Shown piece by piece: positions 26,459-34,698 of a stretch of DNA of 64,000 nucleotides. How positions within the stretch are numbered: the stretch's first letter is position 1; each line of letters starts with the position of its first letter. Origin of the DNA: DATMGU01 sp035555315 (GTDB lineage: Bacteria; Pseudomonadota; Alphaproteobacteria; ATCC43930; CGMCC-115725); contig DATMGU010000095.1 of NCBI GenBank assembly GCA_035555315.1, positions 17,366 to 81,365 of the forward strand. Reading direction: 5' to 3'. The position numbers and the translations under genes were made by a program. Under the pieces are notes generated by a model. The model did no database searches. It was not told where the DNA came from and saw only the letters and a list, made by a program, of their open reading frames with translations.

Positions 26459-27127
26459 TTAGATCCCGGAAAGGGCTCTGATCACCGTGTCGGATTGGCC
26501 GACCCAGCCGAAGATGCCGCCCTGCGCCTTGATCATGCGCAGGCCGAAATCCTGGAACTCCGGAAAATAGGAACCGACGCAATCGGCCAGCACCAGGCAG
26601 TCGAAGCCACGGTCATTGGCCTCCCGCACGGTGGTGTTGACGCAAACTTCGGTGGTGACGCCGGCCACCAGCAATTGGGTGATGCCGGCATGGCGCAGGA
26701 TCGCCTCCAGATCGGTGGCGTAGAAGGCGCCCTTGCCGGGCTTGTCGATAACCGGCTCGTCCGGCAGGGGGGCGAGTTCGGGGATGATGTCGTGCCCGGC
26801 CTCGCCGCGCACCAGGATACGGCCCATCGGCCCGGCATCGCCGATGCTGACGGGGCCGCCGCCACGGATCTTCTTGGCGGGCGGCAGATCGGCAAGATCC
26901 GGACGGTGGCCCTCGCGGGTATGGATGACGCGCAGCCCGGCGGCGCGGGCGGCTTCCAGCATCCGGCGGGTCGGGGCGATCGTCGGACGCAATTGGGCGA
27001 CGTCATTGCCCAGCATGGCGCCGAAGCCGCCCGGCTCCAGGAAATCCCGCTGCATGTCGATGATGAGGAAGACCGCGTGCGCCGGGTCGAAGGCAAACGG
27101 GTATGGTTCCGCTTCGATGCTCGCCAT
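26459..27127 (-). CDS. Isochorismatase-family cysteine amidase
   Basis: A 222-residue hydrolase with the complete triad pattern. Asp24 is in LIIDMQRDF, a lysine is in the DKPGKGAF stretch near 129-132, and Cys162 is in TTEVCVNTT. Family members include biuret amidohydrolase, N-carbamoylsarcosine amidase, ureidoacrylate amidohydrolase and nicotinamidase. Sequence near the start (FLEPGGFGAMLGNDV) resembles the biuret/ureidoacrylate branch. It is the first gene of a minus-strand operon with the NCS2 permease, IclR regulator, HyuAB and OPT transporter. A carbamoyl or amide substrate from cyclic ureides fits the context. Confidence 0.86.
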   Translation of the reverse strand: MASIEAEPYPFAFDPAHAVFLIIDMQRDFLEPGGFGAMLGNDVAQLRPTIAPTRRMLEAARAAGLRVIHTREGHRPDLADLPPAKKIRGGGPVSIGDAGPMGRILVRGEAGHDIIPELAPLPDEPVIDKPGKGAFYATDLEAILRHAGITQLLVAGVTTEVCVNTTVREANDRGFDCLVLADCVGSYFPEFQDFGLRMIKAQGGIFGWVGQSDTVIRALSGI

Positions 27128-27294
27128 GCCGCCTCCTGGCCGATACGCGGCTCGTGGTCCGCGTTTATGTCAGGTTTATTGCGAAAAGCGGGCCAGCCGA
27201 TCGGGGCCGGAAAATCCGGCTGCGCGCGAGGCGGCCTGGGCGCCTGACCCGTCCTTTTTACAGCCGCCGGCTGATTGCGTATGCATTTAATGAC

Positions 27295-27307
27295 GCAATG
27301 ATTGCAA
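27295..27307. promoter_or_regulatory. Palindrome in the 263-bp divergent promoter region
   Basis: The gap 27128-27390 separates the amidase operon (leftward) from the 2-oxoglutarate oxygenase gene (rightward). It becomes AT-rich at 27275-27320 and holds GCAATGATTGC (27295-27305), a perfect odd palindrome. That leads into TTGCAA at 27302-27307, the same core as upstream of the IclR gene. A shared IclR site is possible. No confident -10/-35 pair was found. Confidence 0.4.
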
Positions 27308-27390
27308 TTTATGCAGAAGATGCCGGCGTGGATTTTGCGTGGCAGACGGGTATTGTCTAGTCATAACGACCAAGATTGGGGAGTGAGACG

Positions 27391-28350
27391 TTGATCCCTG
27401 TCATCGACATCGCCGGCGTCCGCCGGCACGAGCCGGACGCCACGAAGCTGGCCGCGGCGGCGATCCACGAGGCCTGCGTGACCTCGGGCTTTTTCTACAT
27501 CAAGAATCATGGCGTCCCCGACCCGGTGATCGATGGGGCGGTCGCCCAAGCGCGCCAGTTTTTTCATCTGCCGATCGAGCAAAAGCGCAAGGTCGCGGTG
27601 AACGCGCGGCATCGCGGCTTCAATGCGCTGGGCGATGCGCTGATGTACGAGGCGTCCCGCCCGGACCAGAAGGAGTTCTTCAGCATCGGCCTGGAACTGC
27701 CGGAGGATGATCCCGACGTCGTAGCCGGCGAGAAGCTGCGCGGACCGAACAACTGGCCGGCGGATATGCCCGATTTCCGGATGGCGCTGTCGGGCTATTA
27801 CGACGCGCTCGGGGCCTGCGGCGCCGATCTGATGCGCGCGGTCGCGGTGTCGCTGGGCAGGACGGAGGATTTCTTCGCCGACAAATACCGCAAGCGGCTG
27901 CAGCGCACCCAGATCATTTACTACCCGAGCCAGCCACCCGACATCGAGGACGACCAGTTCGGCGTGGCGCCGCACACCGATTTCGGCTGCGTCACCCTGC
28001 TATGGCAGGATCAGAATGGCGGGTTGGAGGTGCTGGAGCGATCGACGAAGTCCTGGCTGCCGGCGCCGCCGATCCCAGGCACCTTGGTGGTCAATGTCGG
28101 CGATCTGCTGGGCCGCTGGACCAATGACCGCTATGCCTCGACACCCCATCGGGTGGTCAACCGGTCCGGCCGGGAGCGGTTTTCGATCGCGACCTTCTAC
28201 GACCCCGACTACCAGGCCCTGATCGATCCCCGCGCCCTGGGGACGCCGGAGAGCGAGTGTCGCTACGAGCCCGTGCCGGCCGGCGACCACATCATCGGCC
28301 GCATCTCCCGCTCGTTCGGCTATCGCAAGACGCTGAAGGAGCCGGTTTAA
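27391..28350 (+). CDS. 2-oxoglutarate/Fe(II) oxygenase, isopenicillin-N-synthase family
   Basis: About 319 residues with the two-domain IPNS/gibberellin-oxidase architecture: N-terminal DIOX_N part (FFYIKNHGVPDPVID) and C-terminal jelly roll. The iron ligands are His195 and Asp197 (HTDFG) and His253 (STPHRVVN). Arg263 in RERFS would bind 2-oxoglutarate. The TTG start at 27391 is supported by GGGGAG about 7 nt upstream. It is divergent from the amidase/permease operon and may hydroxylate or demethylate the same class of compound. The exact substrate cannot be told from sequence. Confidence 0.88.
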   Translation: MIPVIDIAGVRRHEPDATKLAAAAIHEACVTSGFFYIKNHGVPDPVIDGAVAQARQFFHLPIEQKRKVAVNARHRGFNALGDALMYEASRPDQKEFFSIGLELPEDDPDVVAGEKLRGPNNWPADMPDFRMALSGYYDALGACGADLMRAVAVSLGRTEDFFADKYRKRLQRTQIIYYPSQPPDIEDDQFGVAPHTDFGCVTLLWQDQNGGLEVLERSTKSWLPAPPIPGTLVVNVGDLLGRWTNDRYASTPHRVVNRSGRERFSIATFYDPDYQALIDPRALGTPESECRYEPVPAGDHIIGRISRSFGYRKTLKEPV

Positions 28351-28421
28351 CGACCATCAAACCGTCACCACCAACGGAATGGAACCGGTTTGCGGTCGTT
28401 TTGCTGGGCTTTCGCCACGTT

Positions 28422-28461
28422 TTATCCCGCATTTCTCAATATTGGACGATATGCGGGATAA
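28422..28461. repeat. Perfect 11-bp inverted repeat with 18-bp spacer
   Basis: TTATCCCGCAT (28422-28432) and ATGCGGGATAA (28451-28461) are exact reverse complements. They lie in the 204-bp gap between the convergent oxygenase and LivF genes. There is no T run at the end. It could be a bidirectional transcription-ending hairpin, or facing ends of a lost or miniature mobile element. Confidence 0.7.
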
Positions 28462-28554
28462 CGCGTTTATAACCAAAGACCTAAACCTCCAGAATCTGAA
28501 ATTCTCTAGGCCACCCTACGTATAGTCGATCGAATTTCAGGACACTGAAGCGAA

Positions 28555-29316
28555 TCAGACGGCGACCTGCATCTCGCCCAGATAGGCCTCGCGGATAGCA
28601 GGGTTCTGGCGTAGTTCGGCGGCCGTGCCCGACAGCACGACCTGGCCGGTTTGCAGCACATAGGCGCGGTGGGCGATCGACAGCGCCATATTGGCGTTCT
28701 GCTCCACCATGAAGATCGTCGTGCCTTGTCGGTTGATCTCCTGGATGATGTCGAAGGTCTGCTCGACATAGAGCGGCGACAGGCCCATCGACGGCTCGTC
28801 CATGCAGATGAGGCGCGGCCTTGCCATCAGCGCCCGGCCTATCGCCACCATCTGCTGCTCCCCGCCGGACAGCGTGCCGGCGATCTGGGCGCGGCGTTCC
28901 TTCACCCGGGGGAACAGGCTGTAGACCCGCTCCAGATCCGCATCGAAATCGGCGCCGCGCGGCTTGGTATAGGCGCCCATCTCCAGGTTCTCGTACACCG
29001 TCATGCGCGTGAACAGCCGACGCGCCTCCAGCACCGGGGCGATGCCGCGCCGCACCCGTTCGGCGGTCGACAGCTTTTCGATCGGCTTGCCGTCGAACAC
29101 GACGCGCCCACGGGTCGGCCGCACCACGCCCATGATCGTCTTCATGGTGGTGGATTTGCCGCAGGCATTGCCGCCCAGCAGGCTGACGATCTCGCCTTGG
29201 CCGATCGTGTAATTGACCTTTTTCAGGACATGCAGATCGCCGTAATGGGTGTCGACGTCTTGAAATTCCAGCAACAGCCCGCCGGTCGGGACGCTCGCGG
29301 TGATCTCAGACAACAC
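28555..29316 (-). CDS. livF: Branched-chain amino-acid type ABC importer, ATPase LivF
   Basis: About 253 residues. Walker A reads LLGGNACGKST, an unusual form with Gly-Asn-Ala-Cys instead of GxNGAGKS. The signature is LSGGEQQMVAIGRAL, Walker B is RLICMDEPSMGLSP, and the H-loop is replaced by MVEQN, as usual in LivF. The start is GTG 29316 (VLSEITASVP) with GGAG upstream; it overlaps the end of the LivM-LivG gene by 11 bp. It is the last gene of the importer operon. The family transports amino acids, but also urea and amides. Confidence 0.92.
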   Translation of the reverse strand: MLSEITASVPTGGLLLEFQDVDTHYGDLHVLKKVNYTIGQGEIVSLLGGNACGKSTTMKTIMGVVRPTRGRVVFDGKPIEKLSTAERVRRGIAPVLEARRLFTRMTVYENLEMGAYTKPRGADFDADLERVYSLFPRVKERRAQIAGTLSGGEQQMVAIGRALMARPRLICMDEPSMGLSPLYVEQTFDIIQEINRQGTTIFMVEQNANMALSIAHRAYVLQTGQVVLSGTAAELRQNPAIREAYLGEMQVAV

Positions 29317-31342
29317 CGGCACTCCCCGCCTGGCTGTTGCGGCCGAGATAGGCGCGCAGTACCTCCTCGTCCTGGCGCACCTCGGCCGGTGTGCCTTTGG
29401 CGATCTGCTCGCCATGATCCAGCACCACCACTATGTCGGCGAGGCTGGTGACCACGTCCAGCTTGTGCTCGATCAGCAGGATGGTGAGGCCGAGCTTGTG
29501 CAGGCTCTTGATCTGTTCGGCGAGTTCAAGGGTCTCGGCCGGGTTCATGCCCGCCGTCGGCTCGTCGAGCAGCAGCAGGCGCGGCCGCGAGGCCAGCGCC
29601 CGAGCGATCTCGACGCGCCGGCGATTGGCATAAGACAAGCTGTTCACGGTTTGGCTGACCCGCGGCAACAGACGATTGCCGAAGACCGAGACGATCTCCA
29701 TCGCCCATTCCGTCGCCGCGCGCTCCTCCGCCCGTGTGCCGGGCAGCCGCAGAATGGCGCGCAGCGGGCCGGTGCGCAGCCGCGCGTGCTGCCCGACCAG
29801 GATGTTCTCCAGCACGGTGAGGTTCGGGAACAAGCGGATATTCTGGAAGGTGCGCGCCAAGCCGCGCTTCAGCACCTCATGCGGGGCGAGGCCCAGGATC
29901 TCCTCGCCGGCGAACCGGATGCTGCCGCTGCCGGCGCGGATCAATCCGGTGGCGACGTTGAACATGGTGGATTTGCCGGAGCCGTTCGGCCCGATCACCG
30001 CGACCACGCTGCCCGCCGGTACGGTGAGGTCGATCGATTTCAGGGCCACCAGACCGCCGAAGCGCACGGTCAATCCCTTGATCTCCAGCAGCGGCGCGCC
30101 CGGCGCATCCTCCTGGCCGATACCGCTCAACGCCGAAAACCCGCCGCGGCGCACCTCGGCATGCTGCTGGTCAAAGCTCAGCGCCGGCACCTTTCGCGTC
30201 GCGGGGATCAGCCCCTCGCGCCGGTACAGCATCATCACCACCAGGATGATGCCGAAGATCAGCTCGATCGAAGGCACCAAGTCGATTTTCTGCAGAAACG
30301 GGCTGCCGACCAGGTCCCCCAACACATGCAGCCAGCCGGACAGATCCTGCAGGAACCACGATTGCAGCAATTGCAGGATGACCGCGCCCAGCACCACGCC
30401 CCAGACGCTGCCGAGCCCGCCGAACACGACCATCACCAGGATCATCACCGAGACCGGGAAGCCGAACATCTCCGGCGTCGCGGTCTGCAGCTTGGCGACA
30501 TAGAACGTCCCGGTCATCCCGGCGAAGGCGGCGCCGATGGCGAAAGCCATCAGCTTCAGGCGCACCAGATCGACGCCCATGGCGCCGGCCGCGATCTCGT
30601 CCTCGCGGATCGCCATCCAGGCGCGGCCGATGCGTGAATCCCTGAGCCGGATGCTGATGAAGATCAGCAACGCCACCATGGCGATCGCCACATAGTAATA
30701 AGGCGTCGCGTCGATGCCGAAACTGGTGCCGAACAGGCTGGGCGCCGCCACGCCGTTCAGCCCCATGGCCCCATTGGTGAGCGACGACCAGTTGCGCACC
30801 ACGATCGGCACGATCTCGCCGAAGCCCAGGGTGACGATCGCCAGATAATCGCCCTTGAGCCGCAGGGTCGGCGCACCGAACAGCACGCCGAAACCCGCCG
30901 CCAGCAAGGCCGATACCGGCATCATCAGCCAGAACGAGACAGTGAAATGCACCAGATCGCCGCCGCCCTGGTTCATCTTCTCGACCAGATGCAGCCAGGC
31001 GAAGGGCTCCCAGAACGGCGTCCAGGGTGGCATCAACTGGAACGACGACAGGATGCCATAGGCATAGGCGCCGATCGCGAAGAACGCCGCATAGCCGAGA
31101 TCGAGCAGGCCGGCCATGCCGACCACGATGTTGAGGCCCAGCGCCAAGGTGGCGTAGGACGCGGCGTTGGCGGCGGAATCGATGTCCGCGTCATTGTCGT
31201 GGATCAGCGGGAACGCCAGCGCCGCGGCGGTCAGCAGCAACAGGCCAAGCTGCCGGCGCCGCGCCTCGGGCAGCCAGGCGATCGCCCGCGTCCAGAGGGG
31301 CAGACGCATGGCGGTGGTTTGCGCCGATACGTCTCCACTCAT
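29306..31342 (-). CDS. livM-livG: Fused LivM permease and LivG ATPase
   Basis: One 678-residue chain. Residues about 1-390 are a LivM-type permease with some 10 helices (ALGLNIVVGMAGLLDLGYAAFFAIGAYAYG; RLKGDYLAIVTLGFGEI). After a linker (residues about 391-420) follows a complete LivG ATPase with Walker A GPNGSGKST, FQNIRLFPNLTVLENI, signature NSLSYANRRRVEIARAL, Walker B LLLDEPTAGMNP and the H-loop LIEHK. Usually livM and livG are separate genes. Some proteobacteria have the fusion. It pairs with LivH and LivF encoded on either side. Confidence 0.93.
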   Translation of the reverse strand: MSGDVSAQTTAMRLPLWTRAIAWLPEARRRQLGLLLLTAAALAFPLIHDNDADIDSAANAASYATLALGLNIVVGMAGLLDLGYAAFFAIGAYAYGILSSFQLMPPWTPFWEPFAWLHLVEKMNQGGGDLVHFTVSFWLMMPVSALLAAGFGVLFGAPTLRLKGDYLAIVTLGFGEIVPIVVRNWSSLTNGAMGLNGVAAPSLFGTSFGIDATPYYYVAIAMVALLIFISIRLRDSRIGRAWMAIREDEIAAGAMGVDLVRLKLMAFAIGAAFAGMTGTFYVAKLQTATPEMFGFPVSVMILVMVVFGGLGSVWGVVLGAVILQLLQSWFLQDLSGWLHVLGDLVGSPFLQKIDLVPSIELIFGIILVVMMLYRREGLIPATRKVPALSFDQQHAEVRRGGFSALSGIGQEDAPGAPLLEIKGLTVRFGGLVALKSIDLTVPAGSVVAVIGPNGSGKSTMFNVATGLIRAGSGSIRFAGEEILGLAPHEVLKRGLARTFQNIRLFPNLTVLENILVGQHARLRTGPLRAILRLPGTRAEERAATEWAMEIVSVFGNRLLPRVSQTVNSLSYANRRRVEIARALASRPRLLLLDEPTAGMNPAETLELAEQIKSLHKLGLTILLIEHKLDVVTSLADIVVVLDHGEQIAKGTPAEVRQDEEVLRAYLGRNSQAGSAGVV

Positions 31343-31375
31343 GCCCTATCCTCCGCCAACGTTATCAAGAGCCTG

Positions 31376-32305
31376 TCACGACTTGGTCGGCGCCAGCCGG
31401 CCGAACAGGCCGGCGGGCCGGAACACCAGAACCAGCACCAGCAGCGAGAAGATGATGACGTCGGTCCAGGCGACCGAGACGACCTGGCCGCCCATCGCCT
31501 CGATCAGGCCGATGATGATCCCCCCCGCCATGGCGCCCGGAATGCTGCCGATGCCGCCCAGCACGGCTGCGGTAAACGCCCGCAATCCCGCGTTGAAGCC
31601 GATGATGAAGCTGGTGAAATTGTAGTAGAGGCCGAAGATCAATCCGCCCGCTCCCGCCAGGGCCGAGCCCAGGAAGAACGCCATGATAATTACCTGGTCG
31701 ACCTCGACACCCATCATGCGCGCGGCCTCGGGATCCTGCGCCGTGGCGCGCATCGCCTTGCCCATTCGGCTCTTCTGCACGAACAAATAGAGCCCGATCA
31801 TCAACAGCGTGGCGATGATCCAGATCAGGATCTCGCGCAGCCGAAGGACGGCGCTGCCGAAATGGAACTGCACATCGGGCAGCGGGTTGGGGAAATTCTT
31901 GGAATCAGCGCCGATGGTCAGCAGCACCACGTTGAACAGGATATACGAAACGCCGATGGTGGTGATCATCGCCGCCGGGCCCTTGACGGTGCGCAAGGGC
32001 CGCAGACACACCCGTTCGATCACGACGCCGAGGCCACCCGACACCAGCATGGTTCCGACGAACGCCGTCAGCAGGGCGATCGCCAGCGGCAGACCGGTCA
32101 GGATCACCGCCTGACCGGATAGGCCGAAGGCCTGCAGAATATAGAGACCGACGAAACTGCCGATCATGAACACGTTGAAATGCGAGAAATTGATCAGCTC
32201 GAGAATGCCGTAGACGAGCGTGAACCCGAGGGCGAGCAACGCATACATCGCCCCCAGGCTCAAGCCGTTGATCAACTGCTGCAGCAGCAGGTCCGACGCG
32301 GTCAT
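31376..32305 (-). CDS. livH: Branched-chain amino-acid type ABC importer permease LivH
   Basis: A 309-residue permease starting MTASDLLLQQLINGLSLGAM. The LivH motifs are visible: YALLALGFTLVYGILELINF near the start, then VCLRPLRTVKGPAAMITTIGVS, and the C-terminal GLRAFTAAVLGGIGSIPGAM. It forms the channel with the LivM half of the next gene, 33 bp downstream. The start lies 7 bp beyond the binding-protein stop. Confidence 0.93.
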   Translation of the reverse strand: MTASDLLLQQLINGLSLGAMYALLALGFTLVYGILELINFSHFNVFMIGSFVGLYILQAFGLSGQAVILTGLPLAIALLTAFVGTMLVSGGLGVVIERVCLRPLRTVKGPAAMITTIGVSYILFNVVLLTIGADSKNFPNPLPDVQFHFGSAVLRLREILIWIIATLLMIGLYLFVQKSRMGKAMRATAQDPEAARMMGVEVDQVIIMAFFLGSALAGAGGLIFGLYYNFTSFIIGFNAGLRAFTAAVLGGIGSIPGAMAGGIIIGLIEAMGGQVVSVAWTDVIIFSLLVLVLVFRPAGLFGRLAPTKS

Positions 32306-32312
32306 CGGGGGA

Positions 32313-33557
32313 TCAGGTCGCGGGTGCGATGCCGATATACTTGAGCTGGGCACTCATATCTTCCAAGGGGAAGGCTACATCCTTCTTCACCTGGAAGATG
32401 CTGACGACCTTGCTGACCAGATCGCCATTGGCATCGAACTCGACCGAACCGATCAGGCTGTCGAGCTTGGTCCCCTGAATGGCGTCGCGCACGGCGCTGC
32501 GCGTCACCGGCTTGCCGGTCGCCGCGACGCGCTTGATGGCATCGACGATCACCTGGGCGCCGACATAGGCGGTGATGGCGTAATCATCGGGCTGCACATT
32601 GAACTTGGCGGTATAGCGCTTGATGAAATCCTGCGACTTCGGATCGACCATGCTGTGCGGCGAGGCATTGGAGCAATACCAGCCCTCCGCGGCCGGGAAG
32701 CCGACAGCGGTCAGGATCTCGGGGCCGTACAACCCGTCGCCGCCGCCCTTCACCATCGTCGCCGGCAAGATGTCATAGGCCTGTTTGAGCAGCTTCACCC
32801 CGGCCTGCAGCACGCCGCCGTAATAGAGCCCATCCGGGTTCAGCGACTTGACCTTGGTCAGGATCGCCGAATAGTCGGCGGCCTTCGGGTCGAGCCGGTC
32901 GCGGCCGAGCACCTTGATGCCCTTTTTCTCCGCCTGACCCTGAAAGGCATCGGCGAGGCCGACACCATAGGCGCCGCTATCGTCGAGCACGAAGATCGAT
33001 TTCGTCTTCAGAACATCGGCGAAGTAATTCGCCATGTTCGGACCTTGATAGGCGTCGGTCGTGACCGTGCGGAAATACACCGCCTTGCCGGCCGGGCGGT
33101 ATTGCGCGGCGAATTTCGGATCGGTGATGTCGGGATTGGTCGAGCTCGGCGTGATCGTCGCGAGATCGGCCATGCTAAGGATCGGCGACATCGCCTTGCC
33201 GGCGCCGCTCATCTGCGGGCCGAGTGCCGCCACGACGGATTTGTCGGACGCCATCTTGCGCGCGTTGGTGGCCGCCTGGGCAGGATCGTATTGGCCGGCG
33301 GTCGCCGAGCCGTCATCCATGGGAACCACGTTGATCTTGTACCCGCCGGCGCCACCCGCCGCGTTCGCCTCATCGAACGCCAGCAACGCGCCGTATTCGA
33401 CCCGCTTTGCCCCTTCGGCATCCGCGCCGGTCAGCGATAGATCGAGCGCCACCGTCACGGCCTTTTCCGCCGCCAGGGCGAGGTCGAAACGACCCAGCGT
33501 TGCCGTGACGGCGACGCCGGCGAGAAGCTGTCCGGCAAAACGACGTGTGATGATCAT
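32313..33557 (-). CDS. Branched-chain amino-acid type ABC importer binding protein (LivK-like)
   Basis: A 414-residue periplasmic binding protein of the Peripla_BP_6 family. It starts MIITRRFAGQLLAGVAVTAT with a signal peptide ending near ALAAE. It shows the opening KAVTVALDLSLTGADAEGAKRVEYG, a long DPAQAATNARKMASDKSVVAALGPQMSG region and GLYYGGVLQAG. Its C-terminal half contains the usual VYGAQV-like ITAYVGAQVIVDAIKRV. It is the first gene of the operon binding protein, LivH, LivMG, LivF. Ligand: amino acid, amide or urea, not resolvable here. Confidence 0.92.
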   Translation of the reverse strand: MIITRRFAGQLLAGVAVTATLGRFDLALAAEKAVTVALDLSLTGADAEGAKRVEYGALLAFDEANAAGGAGGYKINVVPMDDGSATAGQYDPAQAATNARKMASDKSVVAALGPQMSGAGKAMSPILSMADLATITPSSTNPDITDPKFAAQYRPAGKAVYFRTVTTDAYQGPNMANYFADVLKTKSIFVLDDSGAYGVGLADAFQGQAEKKGIKVLGRDRLDPKAADYSAILTKVKSLNPDGLYYGGVLQAGVKLLKQAYDILPATMVKGGGDGLYGPEILTAVGFPAAEGWYCSNASPHSMVDPKSQDFIKRYTAKFNVQPDDYAITAYVGAQVIVDAIKRVAATGKPVTRSAVRDAIQGTKLDSLIGSVEFDANGDLVSKVVSIFQVKKDVAFPLEDMSAQLKYIGIAPAT

Positions 33558-33710
33558 GAGTGGCCCCCGGTTGCGATATCCCCGGGCCAGAGGCAAAGCA
33601 AGATGGGGGCCAAGTGCCGCGACACCACTAACGACGCCGGGTCGATCCGGGTGTTTCACTGATGCCGAGCCGATCGGAGCAACCGGATCGCCCACGACTC
33701 TCCTACGCCG

Positions 33711-34604
33711 TCAGGCGGGGTCGATGCTCGCCACAGAGTCCAGCTCCTTGACCGCATCGACCGGTAGCGCGCACTTGGCCGCGGCGAGATTCTCGTGCAA
33801 ATGCGCGACAGACGAGGTGCCGGGGATTAGAAGAATGTTGGGCGAGCGACGAAGCAGCCAGGCGAGTGCCACCTGCATGGGCGTGGCACCGAGGCGCTCG
33901 GCGACGTCGGACAAGGTAGACGACTGCAGCGGGTTGAACCCGCCGAGCGGAAAGAACGGCACATAGGCGATGCCGTCGCGGGCAAGATCGTCGATCAGAG
34001 CATCGTCGGCCCGATGCGCCAGATTGTACTGGTTCTGCACGCAAACGATCTCGCAGATCCGGCGGCCTTCCGCGATCTGAGCGGGGGTGACGTTGCTCAG
34101 TCCGATGTGACGCACCAGACCCTGTCGCTGAAGCTCGGCCAGGACGGAGAGGGGCGCCTCGATCGACCCTTCGGCGGGACCATGCACGTCGAACATGATC
34201 CGAAGGTTGACCACGTCCAGCACATCGAGCCCGAGATTGCGCAAGTTATCGTATACCGCCTGCGTCAGCGCTTCGGGCGAGAAGGCCGGGAGCCATGATC
34301 CGTCCGCGCCGCGCCGCGCGCCGATCTTGGTGACGATAACGAGATCGTCGGGATAGGGTGCCAGTGCCTCACGGATCAGCCGATTGGTGACGTGCGGGCC
34401 GTAGAAGTCGCTGGTGTCGGTGTGATCCACCCCGCGCGCGACGGCTTCGCGCAGTACGGCCAATGCCGCGTCATGATCCTTGGGCGGGCCGAACACGCCG
34501 GGCCCTGCGAGTTGCATGGCGCCGTAGCCAAGCCGCTTCACGGTGCGGTCGCCGAGGGTGAACGTGCCGGACGGGTCGATGCTGGACTGATCGAAGCTGG
34601 ACAT
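33711..34604 (-). CDS. Aldo/keto reductase
   Basis: A 297-residue TIM-barrel oxidoreductase. It contains KRLGYGAMQLAGPG, the DHTDTSDFYGPH segment (Asp/Tyr of the tetrad), VIVTKIG (Lys), IGLSNVTPAQI and the NADPH-binding end IPGTSSVAHLHENL. The usual active-site His position reads VVNLRIM, as in the pyridoxal-reductase-like branch. The start at 34604 has a strong GAGGAG site. The frame is open far upstream, but only as an antisense shadow of the LysR gene. It is divergent from a LysR regulator, 94 bp apart, a typical regulator-target pair. Confidence 0.9.
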   Translation of the reverse strand: MSSFDQSSIDPSGTFTLGDRTVKRLGYGAMQLAGPGVFGPPKDHDAALAVLREAVARGVDHTDTSDFYGPHVTNRLIREALAPYPDDLVIVTKIGARRGADGSWLPAFSPEALTQAVYDNLRNLGLDVLDVVNLRIMFDVHGPAEGSIEAPLSVLAELQRQGLVRHIGLSNVTPAQIAEGRRICEIVCVQNQYNLAHRADDALIDDLARDGIAYVPFFPLGGFNPLQSSTLSDVAERLGATPMQVALAWLLRRSPNILLIPGTSSVAHLHENLAAAKCALPVDAVKELDSVASIDPA

Positions 34605-34670
34605 GATTGATCTCCTCTGAAGACAACGCATAGCTAGGCGTTGCCGGTGCGCGCGATAATGGGGCACAAT

Positions 34671-34687
34671 CCGCACGGCCTGTGCGG
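34671..34687. promoter_or_regulatory. Inverted repeat in the LysR / aldo-keto reductase promoter gap
   Basis: CCGCAC (34671-34676) and GTGCGG (34682-34687) form a perfect inverted repeat with a 5-bp centre, 12 bp before the LysR start codon. The position fits a LysR autoregulatory site. The gap also has the T-N11-A style spacing common for such operators, but that is not diagnostic. Confidence 0.5.
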
Positions 34688-34698
34688 AGTAGCGAACA

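Noticed and set aside
24813..26462. 549-codon open frame on the plus strand
   Set aside because: It is opposite to the NCS2 permease gene. It is rich in Asp/His/Gln and shows no membrane or catalytic pattern, so it is a shadow frame.
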